Shown here: piece after piece, positions 43,160 through 54,044 of the stretch | How the letters are laid out: the number at the start of each line of letters is the position of its first letter | How positions within the stretch are numbered: the stretch's first letter is position 1 | The notes under the pieces: generated by a model | Database searches by the model: none | The model's input: only the letters and a program-made list of their open reading frames with translations | What the model was told of the DNA's origin: nothing | Source of the DNA: Microvelia longipes | Taxonomy: Eukaryota; Arthropoda; Insecta; Hemiptera; Veliidae | NCBI GenBank assembly: GCA_018340805.1 | Contig: JACMZG010001913.1 | Span: forward strand, 10,485,590-10,549,589 | DNA: 64,000 nt | Direction of reading: 5' to 3' | Position numbers and translations under genes: made by a program

Positions 43160-43824
43160 CATTATTTTTGAGAAGAGACTCTTTTCTTCATTTCCTAAAA
43201 TAACTCTATCTCTCTTGTCCTCAATAAATAACTCTCTTGTGCTCAATCACATTCAAATAAAACAATCTTTTATTGTAATAATAATATAACTTATGATTAA
43301 TAAGTGAAACAATGAGATTTTAGGGGATTTTGAGAATCTTCGACAATCGTCATCGTCGATCAGGTTAGGTTTTGATGTCATAAGTGACTCCCAAGTTTCA
43401 GTGTACCATATTTCGTAGAACATGTTTAAAAACTTTCAGTGAAATTTCATAAGTATGTACTGCGACGTATGTTTTATCAAAAATATGAAGTTAAATTTTA
43501 TCATCAAAAATATAAATAATATTAACAAGCCTCAAGTAAATAATAAATAATGTTTCATGGCCTCGTTTTATTGATGAACATGTTTAACATAATGTAAAGA
43601 TATCACATTTTTTGACTAATGCATTTGAAAATTCGCTTATATCGTGGCAGTGTGACACTTATACTTGTAGAACAACAAACATGTGGCCGCGAAGCTGTCC
43701 CTTGTGCCAACGCCGCGAAGCAGCATGGCTTGATTACTTTGTCTCATGTATGTAACCGATATTTCACCTAAATTGTCCGTTTTGGTGATTTTAAGATCTC
43801 ACGAGTGTTTTAGGGAGTTTTAAT
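43160..43824. other. No gene seen
   Basis: CTCTCTTGTSCTCAATMA is duplicated at 43212 and 43234. The 43510-43570 part repeats the flank of the 5S-derived sequence. A GC-richer patch at 43680-43745 reads MWPRSCPLCQRREAAWLDYF in one frame, possibly a trace of a retroelement zinc-knuckle region, too short to call. Confidence 0.4.
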
Positions 43825-44411
43825 AATAGTTATTTATGCCATAAGGCTGAGAAGTGTGTTTATGTCACGGCAATTAGATTTACCGACGAGCGAAGCGAGT
43901 CGGGAAAAATTGCCAAGGCATAAAGACATTCTCAGCCGGATGGCGTACACTATTTTTTTTGAGGTAGCACTCATTAAATAAACTGCGCCATATACTTAAT
44001 TGAAAAAAACAAACGTCTAATTAACTCCATATTATCGTCGTCATTAAATTCATTCATAGCTTCACACTTTTACTCAAAAATGTAAAAGCTTTGCAAATAA
44101 ACACACAAAAATTGTCAATTAGAACACCTTTTAAAAACGAAAAAAAATTAGTCTACGAACAAAAACAGAAACAAAATTAACGATTTTAAAGAAAACTCAT
44201 TAAGGTTTAACACAGATTGTTTTTTGAACACGCTACATTACAGTAATGGCGGCAACATATGAATTACTTTTATGTCCTAGGAGTTTTTTACATTCTTTAT
44301 TGTCCTCGGAGGTGAAAAGTACTAAATAACCTCCTATAACAATAATGATTGGCTTCTCATCCTAAAAACGGTCTAATAAAGTGCTCAATTACGTACTACC
44401 TCAAAAAAAAA
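43825..44411 (-). mobile_element. Family B copy B4
   Basis: Full length, in the same orientation as B3 and highly similar to it. It runs from AATAGTTATTTATGCC to CTACCTCAAAAAAAAA, with tip CCGACGAGCGAAGCGAGTCG. Non-coding. Confidence 0.75.
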
Positions 44412-44778
44412 TTTCTTTAGCTTGAGTAATGACTTTTAAATCAATATATAATGATTTTATTTTTATAATCCATTTTACATTTTAATTGTTTATTATTAAT
44501 GATGTTATTAATTTTATGCTTTTACTGTTACAGGTGAGTAAAAATTACTATGCTAAGCACTTAGTAAGTAAAAATAAACAGAATATTTATGAGAAAATAA
44601 AAGTTAAATACTTTTAAATATTTTATGGTTATAAGCCAATTAAATCACTTTTAATCGGTTACATATACATTTTCATTTGGTCCTCAATATGTTACTCCTT
44701 TTCTTTACGTACTATTGTTAGTGTAACGAAAAGTATTGTAAATAATGAAAACTACGAAATCTCTACACAAAACAAAAC

Positions 44779-44825
44779 TTTATTGGCAAAGCGCTTTCAA
44801 CTTACAAAGAGGCCATCATCAGTGC
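44779..44825 (-). ncRNA. Hammerhead-like motif, inverted copy
   Basis: The left arm of the fold-back carries the same motif on the minus strand: CTGATGATGGCC, AAGTTGAAAGCGC, TTTGCCAATAAAG. Confidence 0.3.
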
Positions 44826-44900
44826 AAAACCGTTGAGATGTTAAAAAGGAAAAAGAACGAGTCTATGTTTCTTACTTGATATCATCATCTCAACGGTTTT

Positions 44901-44948
44901 GCACTGATGATGGCCTCTTTGTAGGTTGAAAGTGCTTTGCCAATAAAG
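44901..44948 (+). ncRNA. Hammerhead-like motif before AATAAA
   Basis: GCACTGATGATGGCCTCTTT, GTAGGTTGAAAGTGC and TTTGCCAATAAAG. CTGATGA and GAAA match the two core strands of the hammerhead ribozyme, with GGCCT/AGGTT able to pair as stem II after one bulged T. Penelope-like retroelements are known to carry such ribozymes in their terminal repeats. The third helix is not clear, so activity is doubtful. Confidence 0.3.
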
Positions 44949-45011
44949 TTTTGTTTTTTGGAGAGACTTCGTTATTTTTTACTTATTGTTTTTAAATAGT
45001 TTTTTATGTTG

Positions 45012-45140
45012 TGTCAAAATAAAACTCTCGATATTCTTAGTTTTAAAGTTCTCTACTGTGTAGCGCTAGTTGTCAAAAGTTTTCTTTATACGTAAAATTG
45101 AGGTTAAGATTACCTTTTAACTTAGGTAGAACATATTAGG
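45012..45140 (+). repeat. Dispersed repeat H2
   Basis: GTCAAAATAAAACTCTCGAT, CTCTACTGTGTAGCGCTAGT, TATACGTAAAATTGAGGTTA. Related to H1 in inverse orientation and to H3. Confidence 0.5.
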
Positions 45141-45694
45141 CAGAAGGAACTGCAAATGTTAGATTTTGACAATTTTTCATTGATTTTCTCATCAACATTT
45201 ATCTATATACCAAATTTCAAGTGTCTACGATTGCTAGAAGTGCCTTAGAATTTTGATGAGTGAGTGAGTGATTGTCAAAACTGCCTAACTTTAAGCTATT
45301 ATATCTCAACACCTGTGAATGGTAAAGATATGAAATTCGGAAGAATGGATCAGCTCAACAAGATATTTTAGTTAATATTAAAACTATATTTTTTAATGTC
45401 CTTAATAAAAAGATACGAGGGTGTGAAAATAGCCTGGAGATGCTTCCTGTAAAGGATGGTACACCAGTGACCGCTAGAATTGGCGAGGGCTCTGCCGTGC
45501 CCCCAGATTATATGAATATTGATATAACATAAGGCTAATATTCTTATAAAGAACTGTACTCAAATAAAACTAGACTGCCAAGTATAATCACAAGTACGTG
45601 TTTCATATTGCATTTGTGAAAATGCAATATAAGTATTATTTAATTAATTATTATTATTTTACCTAAGTCTATATATATAACACCCTTGAGATTT
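45141..45694. other. No gene seen; shared hairpin
   Basis: GGGCTCTGCCGTGCCC at 45488 corresponds to the hairpin at 21207, with the same CCAGATTAT after it. GAGTGAGTGAGTGATTGTCA and ATATCTCAACACCTGTGAAT precede it. Together these may be one end of a further dispersed element. Confidence 0.4.
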
Positions 45695-46185
45695 GGTTAC
45701 ATAGAACTGGAAGAAATGTTGCTATCAATTTGAGATTTGGCACGCATGTAGCCACGTATGAGACTAACATATGTGCCAAGTTTTATTTCATTATCAGCAT
45801 TAGTTCAATTTTTATGTCAATGACTTGTTTACGTTTTTTTTTTAAAGAATCGTAAAACAAATCGGACAGTAATTGAGTTGAGTTGAAATTCGGTACAAGT
45901 GTATACCTTATAAGTACATTAAGTTTCGTTTCAACGGCAAGTATATCCCATGTATATCCAACAAAATGATTTTTGTTGGATCATAAAAGTTATGAAGCGT
46001 CGAGTGTGATCAGTGGCTGGATGGGTGACTGCTTGAAATAAGGATCTATTTACTATCTGAGGACGAGCAAAGCAAGTCCCCAGACGTTTTGCTGTGTAAA
46101 TTTATTGACTTGTATGTTCTGAGGACGAGCGAAGCGAATCCAATGTGACGAGAAGTTTCGGGGTACCCCGAACCCGATATTTGCA
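45695..46185 (+). mobile_element. Family A copy A12, 3' half with 5S-like segment
   Basis: It starts inside the element at GATTTGGCACGCATGTAGCC. The 5S-like segment (45978-46039: AAGCGTCGAGTGTGATCAG, GCTGGATGGGTGACTGC) is followed by two GACGAGCRAAGCRARTCC hairpins and GGTACCCCGAACCCGATATT. Confidence 0.7.
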
Positions 46186-46639
46186 TATTTGTGTGTGATA
46201 TTTAAGATAGTTTACACGAGTTACTATAACTAACTCACTATAGAAAGATCTCGCTTATAAGTTAAATTATTTTTAGTAATATTTACACGTAGAAGCTATT
46301 TGTTAAATGTCAGTTATCCCCGAAATAATATATACTGACACGGAATTTTTCTCCAAATTTAATTATTAGCTCTTCTTCTTTGGTAGGGGGAAATAAATGA
46401 CTAATAGCCCCAGCTGTAGATTATATCTGAAACCGTCCGTAATCATATTTTTTTCAGATTATCTTCTTTTAACTAATGGTTATTTGACCTTTGACTTTTA
46501 AGGGAAGATATTGCTGATAATTATTTGACTGTGGGTCCAAGTTTTTATTTAAACATGGCTATGGAAATTACGAACTGTATTGATCTTTTTCAATTTCTCA
46601 AACTGTTTCTACTCTACAGTTTTGAAAACGGTGATGAGA

Positions 46640-47265
46640 TCGAAGTAATACGATCTTAAAGCAATATAATTGTGCGAGAGACACCTAGGAAATGTAACAA
46701 GCAAAATGCAACGCTACATCTGTTCCATACAACTGTTCCATCATTCGACATTCGTCATTATTGATGGCTCGACATAATGTCATGTCCCACTCAGTTTCGT
46801 TACGTCTAACTCATCAGGGCGCCGACAGAGCCTGAACTCACTCTGACCTTCAATTAATTCCAAAGAATATAACGTGAAGTATTTACCAGAGACGATCGGT
46901 GCTCTTACCGTCATCATGCTTGGCAAGCAAAACATAAATCTTTTGATACTACTGAGTTTCGCAAAACATGAACAGTTGACACAATATAATTGTGCAAGAG
47001 ACACCTATGAAGTGTAACAAGCAAAATGCAATGCTACATCTGGGAACTGTTCCATCATTCGACATCCTTTATTCTTGATGACTCGACATAATGTCATGTC
47101 CGACTCTGTTTCATTACGTCTAACTCATCAGGGCGCCAACAAAGCCTAAAAAAAGCATTTGCTTGTTACATTTCCTTGGTGTCTCTCGCACAATTATATT
47201 GTGTCAACTATTCATATTTCGCAAAACTCGGTAGTGTCAAATGATGTACGATCTTAAAGGTTCGT
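46640..47265. repeat. Family K repeats, two direct and one inverted copy
   Basis: CAATATAATTGTGCGAGAGA, GTAACAAGCAAAATGCA, CATCATTCGACATTC and GTCTAACTCATCAGGGCGCC occur at 46665-46830 and again at 46978-47150. An inverted part (TTGCTTGTTACATTTCC, CACAATTATATTGTGTC) follows at 47155-47240. A 74-codon open frame crosses the first unit on the minus strand but has no recognisable homologue. A family A end follows. Confidence 0.55.
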
Positions 47266-47277
47266 CTACACCATAAA

Positions 47278-47348
47278 ATTCTGACGTCGAGCAAAGTGAG
47301 TCCGAAGTTGAAAGAAATATTTCCGAGGTACTCTGTGCCCGATTTTCC
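47278..47348 (+). mobile_element. Family A 3' terminal fragment A13
   Basis: GACGTCGAGCAAAGTGAGTCC, TTTCCGAGGTACTC and GTGCCCGATTTTCC form the right end only. It directly follows family K repeats, as family A 3' parts do at 4727-5045, so K may be a variant or partner of A. Confidence 0.5.
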
Positions 47349-47397
47349 TATATTATTACCGTATTACCCATATTTAGTCTACCGTTGAATAAGGAAT

Positions 47398-48015
47398 CCA
47401 TTTTTATTTTTCCTCATTAATACCGTAGTATTTATTGGAAAAGTACTGTGTTCGCAAAAAATAGAAACCGGTATGTCACCGGAAGCATCCGTTTCAGGTG
47501 TTTTAAGGTCCCCTAAGTGATTTTGGCAAATTAGTCTGTCTGTATGTGTGTGTCTGTTATCATCGTAGCGCCGAATGTATATATTCTAGAGAGTTGAAAC
47601 TTTTTATAAAATCAGTCTATAGGTGTAGTTGTGCTATGCGGGAAATATTTTTTCATGACGTCATTAACCCGCAATAATAACTCAGCAGAATGAAAAATAA
47701 GAAAATGCGGAAAAATGATGCGATCGGATTGAAATTTGGCACGCATGTATAAGACTAAGTTATGTGCTAAGTTTCATCTCATTATCAGCATTAGTTCAAA
47801 TTTTATCAAATGACTTGTGTACGTTTTGTGACGTACGAAACCGGTATGTCACCGGAATAATTCGTTTTAGGTGTTTTTAAGGTCCCCTAAGTGATTTTAA
47901 AAAAGTTGTCTGTCTGTATATTTGGGTATATGTGTGTGTGTGCTTAAGGGGTGAAACTTTGTACAAAAATCAATCTATAGGTGTAGTTATGCTCTTTGGA
48001 AAATAATTATTCTAA
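47398..48015 (+). mobile_element. Family A, two overlapping 5' parts, A14
   Basis: The first unit runs from TTTTTCCTCATTAATACCG through GGTATGTCACCGGAAGCATC, TGTATGTGTGTGTCTGTTAT, TGACGTCATTAACCCGC and AACTCAGC to GACTTGTGTACGTTTTG. At 47831 the sequence jumps back to the ACCGGTATGTCACCGGAA block and repeats about 180 bp. This indicates recombination or replication slippage between copies. No 5S-like segment is present. Confidence 0.65.
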
Positions 48016-48946
48016 TTTTGACGAAAAAACACTCGTTTTATAGAAATTTGTATCAGCATTAAGAAATGTTCTCTTCATATTTTGCTCACGACCTACAAGG
48101 AACCACTTATTGTAAGAAAAATGAAATTTGTGCGATTTTCTAATATTTTAAGTGAACGCATTTATATGAAGGGCTCCACTCTGGATAGGTAGATTATGCT
48201 TTTCCTTCATAATTTAAGGTATATTTTCAGAAAAATTAGGTTTGATGTCACACTTCTTAGGTATCTTGCTCTTGGACTAAAATGCTTCGCCAAGCCCACA
48301 ACTGACCTTGCTTAATACTTTGCCAATGTTTAAAAGCAATTTTCAAACTTGACTTAATTACTCTTGAAATCCAGCTAAAAACTTTCTCAATGCATATTTC
48401 CTCAAGTTAATTGCGATAATTTAACACACGAGTTTTATATAAGTCTGATCCCTAGCTAACAATCACTGTGAATTTTCATATCAATTTTCTATATTTTCTT
48501 CTATACATAATTACTAAAATGCAGTCTTAATTATGTTGTTAGAAAGCTTTATATTTTTATAGTAATTACTATTACTATAATTACTCCTGTTAACTCTATT
48601 ATCTGATGCCGTTTTAATTCGTTTTTTGTTGCTTTGAAATCTCTTGTTTGCCATAAAAATTGGAGCCAGGTTGTATTAATCCCTGGTTGCTCGTTAAAAT
48701 TAAGCTTTTAAATTAGCAGCCATTTTAATTCAAATGGTTGTATTTGTTTTAAATGTAGTGATAGGATTGTAAGGCTGGTTTAGTGTTTCATTAGAGATAA
48801 TTATTAATTTTTTGTTGCTAATGTTTATCTAAAGCTCTGTTATTTTTCTTTTTAGCGAATAGGGAATTTTCCAAAACAATGAGGTTAGGCTCATAGAGAG
48901 GTGAGATAGGGGTGGATTTTTGGAATAGGGGGGGCGGGTCACTGAT

Positions 48947-48948
<2 letters not shown>
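48016..48948. other. No gene seen
   Basis: Ordinary AT-rich sequence without shared repeats; a G-rich patch lies at 48905-48940. Confidence 0.5.

Positions 48949-49009
<61 letters not shown>
48949..49009. repeat. (TA)n microsatellite
   Basis: Uninterrupted TA tract ending at the first base of repeat J2. Confidence 0.95.
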
Positions 49010-49011
<2 letters not shown>

Positions 49012-49105
49012 ATAGGCGTCATGGCGGATTCGAACCTCGGACTACGGCAAAAATCCGTTTCAGAGGTCCCTAATGACGAAAAAATAAGTTTCGCGAGACT
49101 TTTAT
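49010..49105 (-). mobile_element. tRNA-related repeat J2
   Basis: It has an exact box B, GGTTCGAATCC (minus strand, 49027-49037), followed by GCCATGACGCCTATCC, like the 3' half of a tRNA. Upstream on the minus strand is AGTCTCGCGAAACTTATTTT. (TA)n tracts border it on both sides. No convincing box A was found. Confidence 0.55.
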
Positions 49106-49107
49106 AT

Positions 49108-49150
<43 letters not shown>

Positions 49151-49156
49151 ATATAA
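49106..49156. repeat. (TA)n microsatellite
   Basis: Interrupted TA tract on the other side of repeat J2. Confidence 0.9.
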
Positions 49157-49503
49157 ATTTATATACATGTATTTATTTTTTTTTATGAGACACGATAACT
49201 TTCGAAGGTTTTCTCGGATCAAAATGAAACTTGGTACAAAATTCAACCTTATTAATGTCCCGAACCCTATAGTTTATCAAATGTGTGTGACGTCAATAAA
49301 CTACAATAATGACCCCACAAATTACAAACATTTCAAAAAATCACAAACCTTTAAATAGTGTTTTGATCGGACTGAAATTGTTGACACATGTACTATTATA
49401 TGTTGTTAACTAGGATACGAAGTTATTTTTGATTACCAGCTTTAGTTTCTGGAATCATTGAGTACCATATATCATTATATGTAAAAAAGCAGAGAGGGCT
49501 TAT

Positions 49504-49507
<4 letters not shown>

Positions 49508-49579
<72 letters not shown>

Positions 49580-49588
49580 ATATATATA

Positions 49589-49638
<50 letters not shown>
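49508..49638. repeat. (TA)n microsatellite
   Basis: TA tract preceded by ACATACATACATA. Confidence 0.95.
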
Positions 49639-49640
<2 letters not shown>

Positions 49641-50289
49641 CTAGTTAGGGCTATGAAGCGGCACTGAAAATAAAAATTCGCTTAATACATGAGAAAAATT
49701 CAGTGAGGCAGCAAAATTAATATAAAATAACATCCAATACAGGGCCTACATGTTTTGTAGGATCGCTTAAACGAACGCGGAGATCCCCAGGAGCAAACTA
49801 TATAGATATAAGTAACGATGTACCTTTAAAAGTCGTAATGTAGTATAAATAAATAAATATATGTACTTACTTTTATAAAAAAGTGTTGGTACATAAAGTA
49901 CAAACATCTCGTTACCTGTACAACTTTCCTGTCTTCTGTGCTTTCCTCATTGCCATAAATATATAAAATAAAGCTAAATATTTTCTTATTTTGTACCATG
50001 GTTTTCCTTCATTTTACTGCCGAGGGGAAATCTCGGAGGATCTCAAATTTGTTAACGATGTTCAAACAAGATTCGCTTTGTTTATTTTTGTGTAGCTCGT
50101 TTGATTGCCTCCACGCTATCATACTTTCGTTCAGGTGGAAAACAATGCAATCACGTTCATAAGTTTTCAGCATGGAATTAAGTTTTCATTAAGCATATCA
50201 CTTTAAGCTTAAGTCTGCATTAAGCATATAGAAAGTAAAAACTTAATTATTTACGAGTACATATAAGTCTTTTTTTTGTTTTCATTTTT

Positions 50290-50290
<1 letters not shown>
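49639..50290. other. No gene seen
   Basis: Mixed-composition stretch between (TA)n tracts. TTAAGCATATAGAAAGTAAA and AAGCATATCACTTTAAGC are loose repeats near 50190-50235. Confidence 0.45.

Positions 50291-50364
<74 letters not shown>
50291..50364. repeat. (TA)n microsatellite
   Basis: TA tract 34 bp left of the inverted repeat at 50398. Confidence 0.95.
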
Positions 50365-50366
<2 letters not shown>

Positions 50367-50397
50367 CATTTAAAATGAAACATAAAAAATAGGATAG

Positions 50398-50596
<199 letters not shown>

Positions 50597-50698
50597 TATA
50601 CGAAAACAGAAGGGATTGCCCTTTTTAAAAACCTTGTAGAACAAAGTTTATTTTATCTAATGTTAATGATTTTTATTTTTAAATATGTCATTGATTTA

Positions 50699-51075
50699 TT
50701 AATGAACGTAAAGATAAATGGTAATAAATGTTTATTTCTATCTTAATTAATATGTACAGTAAATAATGTAAAATGACAGAAATAATATATAATGCTTACA
50801 TAAAAATAACGCTAAAAATAAATATCATGCACTCCCAATAAAGCTAAGCTTGTGGTTGGGGGGAGGGGGGGGTGACTCTTACTTGATATTAATTAACGTA
50901 AAGATAAATAAAAATAAATGTTTATTTCTATCATAATTAATATGTACAGTAAATAATGTAAAACGACAAAAATAATATATAATACTTAATATAAACGCTA
51001 AAAGTAAATATCATGCCCTTCCAATAAAGCTGATTTGTGGTTAAGGGGGGGGGGATGACTCTTACATAATATTAA
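50699..51075. repeat. Tandem duplication of about 187 bp
   Basis: TTAATTAACGTAAAGATAAA-like start, ATTAATATGTACAGTAAATA, CGACARAAATAATATATAAT, CAATAAAGCT, a G-run and ATGACTCTTAC occur twice in order. The G-run differs in length (7 plus 4 versus 9). Confidence 0.75.
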
Positions 51076-51337
51076 TGAATGTTATTGTCAAAAGAAGGTA
51101 TAAATTTTATCCTATACGATTTAAGGGAAAAATCTTTTCCTCGCAACATCGGAGTTGCTACGATTTTTTATATTTACTATTAAAAAAAGAACAATTTCAG
51201 ATTATTTTTTTCTTTTATGTTTTTTTTTAATTATTTTTAGAATTTTTTTTATTATATTTTTTTTTACTTTTCCAAACAGAAACTATTTACTATTACAAAA
51301 TATATTACCAACTGTACTGCAGCTTGTATTTAGACTC

Positions 51338-51425
51338 GCTTCTGTCGACCTAAAACAGTTAATAGATTAGTGTCATTCCCGAGGGTCACCCACCCATGCA
51401 CTGACCTCTCTCGATGCTGCATGCG
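51338..51425 (-). mobile_element. Family A fragment with 5S-like segment, A15
   Basis: On the minus strand: GCATCGAGAGAGGTCAGTGC, ATGGGTGGGTGACCCTCGG and GGAATGACAC. Only the 5S-like part and some downstream bases are recognisable. Confidence 0.45.
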
Positions 51426-51930
51426 GAAACATTGTGTCGAAATCTCTCGCGGGTTTCCTCTTTTAAATTTATTCTTTTACTCGTTTCTTCCCCAGACCTG
51501 AATTTTCCTACTTTGTTGCCCTACTTATTTTTACGCTAAATTTTGTTTCAATTCATCTTTGTTGGTACAATTAAGGTCTTTGTTCTAAGTTTATAGCTTT
51601 TATTATTTTCTTTTTTTTTCGAGAATTATCCAATGTTTGCTTTATTTCTAGCGAATTTCCTTTGTAAAATAATCGCTAATGGGTTTGAGTGGGAGTTTAT
51701 TCAAAATCCGTTTCAGAGATACCTTAATACAAAAAACATTGGGATTGGGAAAAAAGATGTTTCTACTTAATATTTATTTATTGAACTAGCCGAGTTTCAA
51801 ACTTATGTTTATACTTATTCTGTTAGTGCTGTTAAAAGCTAAGTAACGAATGTTGGAGAAGGACGTAATAGATTTTTTTAGGTCAGATCTATTATTTCTG
51901 ACTACAAGCTTCTTTTATTCCCTTTTGCCG

Positions 51931-51979
51931 GCAGTGATGATGTCCTGTTAAGTTTGAAACGCGGATCTGTCAATAAATT
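51931..51979 (+). ncRNA. Hammerhead-like motif with GAAACGCG and GTC
   Basis: GCAGTGATGATGTCCTGTT, AAGTTTGAAACGCGGATC, TGTCAATAAA. The second core strand GAAAC and a GTC triplet, the usual cleavage site, fit type I hammerheads better than the other copies do. The first core strand reads GTGATGA, so one invariant base is lost. Confidence 0.3.
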
Positions 51980-52013
51980 ACAAAATAGTGGTTTTAGACA
52001 AATATATGCATAT

Positions 52014-52014
52014 G

Positions 52015-52068
<54 letters not shown>
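52014..52068. repeat. (TA)n microsatellite
   Basis: TA tract shortly after the hammerhead-like motif at 51931. Confidence 0.9.
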
Positions 52069-52072
<4 letters not shown>

Positions 52073-53035
52073 AATCACCCAGTGGTGATACTCCTTGGCG
52101 TGGTGAGGAAAATGTTAATATTTATTAATAATTTAAAAAATTTGGCTTGAACTAAATTAGTGGATAGAAAGTAGTTGAATTTTCTGAAATGTTCTGCGTT
52201 TTTGCATTAAAATTAATATTGATTCTAATATAAGGTCACGCGGCCACTGTCGTCGAATGCGTTGTGGAGGATTGGAAGGAATGGTTCTGGAATGTAGGAT
52301 TTGGACAAGAGGTTTTATATTATTTCAGCTAAATTTGGAGTCGAATGTGACACCCGAAATAGAGTTTTTGCATTTTTCCAAAAAAAAAATTGTTTTGCTC
52401 ATAAAATGATTAAATATGTTTAAAAAAATATATTAAGCTGTAAACAAATATTTAATTTAATTTTAAATAGTTGAAAATAAGCATTTAAAGAAGAGGAGGG
52501 GGAATGGATGAGAGAGTGGGGTTAAAAAGGGAACATTCTAAAGGGTTGTTTAACGTACAGATGGGATATTTAGTTAGAAATATCGTAAGGTCAACAGTTG
52601 CTTACAGTTCAATAGTATGTAAAAGACTGAAACAAAACAATTCCGTGTTCCAGGTTATACAATGCCTAAGGAACGTGATGACTACAGCTGTCAGTATCAT
52701 CTTGTTGACAGTATAGAATAAACTCTTATGAGTGTTGCTCTAGTGAATATTGTACTACACGGCGGTATTCTTACGTTTGACGTCACACAGGCAGTCGAGG
52801 CCGTTTTCCCGCCAAAAAACATGTTTAAATATATTTTTCGTTTTTTTGCTGTATCGTCAAAACTATAAGTTTTTTCATTCATTTATATGACGTACCTAAA
52901 GTTAATACAATAAAAAAATTGTGCGAATACTCTATTAACTACACCACTTAATTGATGAAATTAAATTAGTAATGTTGTATTTATATTTTTATATATTTCT
53001 GTTATATTTAAATGTAATATATTTTTGTTATATTA
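52069..53035. other. No gene seen
   Basis: AT-rich; a 70-codon plus frame at 52504 and a 61-codon minus frame at 52697 are not recognisable. Confidence 0.45.
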
Positions 53036-53310
53036 GACCAAGAGCCCAGAGGTGTTCTGTTAATAAAAAGTGTAATGGTTGGAACCGGTCTCAATTTTTT
53101 GTAAATACCTTTCTGAACAAGGATCTGCAACTTTATCGGATGGGTGTCCCAGGCAGAACGCACTTTAGGGGTCAAAGGTTCTGCCTGGGACACCCATCCG
53201 ATACGAGTCGGCAGAATTGCAGATCCATGTTCAGGAAGGTATTTACGAAAAATTGAGACCGGTTCCAGCCATTACACTTTTTATTAACAAAACACCCCTG
53301 GGGTCTTGGA
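53036..53310. repeat. Long palindrome, arms of about 125-130 bp
   Basis: The left arm (53036-53159) runs from GACCAAGAGCCCAGAGG to GGGTGTCCCAGGCAGAAC, and the right arm (53178-53310) is its complement with about ten mismatches and one 9-bp insertion. The spacer is only 18 bp. Open frames on both strands here are by-products of the symmetry. Arms begin GACCAAGA/GTCCAAGA. No target duplication was identified. Confidence 0.85.
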
Positions 53311-53921
53311 CTGTATTTATATTGATTTATTTTTGGTTTGAGACTTAAAATATATTAACATTTTCTATTGAGAATCCGCTGTATCGAGCAAACGAATCGG
53401 GTGACGTTCGTCTTTTTTACACTTGAATATTTACTATATATAAAAGTGTAAATATATTTATCATCCAGGTTTCTCGTTATTTCTGTGTGAGTGTGTGAGT
53501 ATTTACTGCTGAGGTCGATGAGGTGGAAATATTTATTTTCTTGTATCGATTTGTATTCTTATTTGATGTTTAGTTGTTCCTTGCCAAGTCTTGTATGTTG
53601 TGCTGGTTTATCAGAAATGTTAGTTTCTTTTCTAACGTTTTTTTGTGCAAATCTCCTTAGTAACTATATATTTTTCTGTATTTTCCTTTGCATTTTTTTG
53701 TTGGAGTTTCTTTGGGAAAACCCCTCAAGAAGGAAAAATAGGTCAACCGGAAGTTGGACATGTTTGGGTGTAGGATATGCAACATAGAGACAAGCTTATG
53801 TGAGGGAATTCTTACCGATACAATTTATACGATCTAAAATAATATTTCCGAAATTTGTAGAAGTGAATTTTGAAAGACAATGTAGCTTATGAGATCGACA
53901 GGTTGTAGGAGGGAAGGGGTG
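53311..53921. other. No gene seen
   Basis: A 98-codon plus-strand frame at 53491 is rich in Leu, Phe, Cys and Ser, as expected for T-rich DNA. No signal peptide plus cleavage site or family motif convinces me. Confidence 0.4.
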
Positions 53922-53993
53922 ATAGTGATAGTAGTAGTAGTAATTAGGGATATGTGATAGATCACCTTGCAAGGCCACGTTGTTAGGTCCTTA
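53922..53993 (+). repeat. Short dispersed repeat shared with 31030
   Basis: GATAGTGATAGTAGTAGTAG, ATGTGATAGATCACCTTGC and CACGTTGTTAGGTCCTT match the repeat at 31030. The 34-bp satellite starts shortly after. Confidence 0.5.
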
Positions 53994-54044
53994 AAAATGT
54001 TTTTTCAATCCTTCAGCTTTGCCGAAAAGATAAATTACTTTGCA

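Larger units (their letters stand above)
44743..44985. repeat. Fold-back element with about 98-bp arms
   Basis: The left arm (44743-44840) and right arm (44887-44985) are complementary with few mismatches, and a 46-bp spacer separates them. Both arms hold the CTGATGATGGCC...GTTGAAA...CCAATAAA motif described under hammerhead-like motifs. It may be two inverted retroelement ends. Confidence 0.75.

Noticed and set aside
43690..43745. CPLC...C stretch as a second LINE zinc knuckle
   Set aside because: The expected His is Asp and the flanks are not similar to a LINE C-terminus; too short to call.
46780..47004. 74-codon minus-strand frame across family K
   Set aside because: Composition is protein-like, but the second K copy does not keep the frame and no family motif is seen.
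53008..53256. 94-codon plus and 61-codon minus frames in the palindrome
   Set aside because: They mirror each other because the DNA is palindromic; neither has a recognisable domain.
53491..53787. 98-codon hydrophobic plus-strand frame
   Set aside because: Leu/Phe/Cys/Ser richness follows from T-rich DNA; there is no splice or promoter support.
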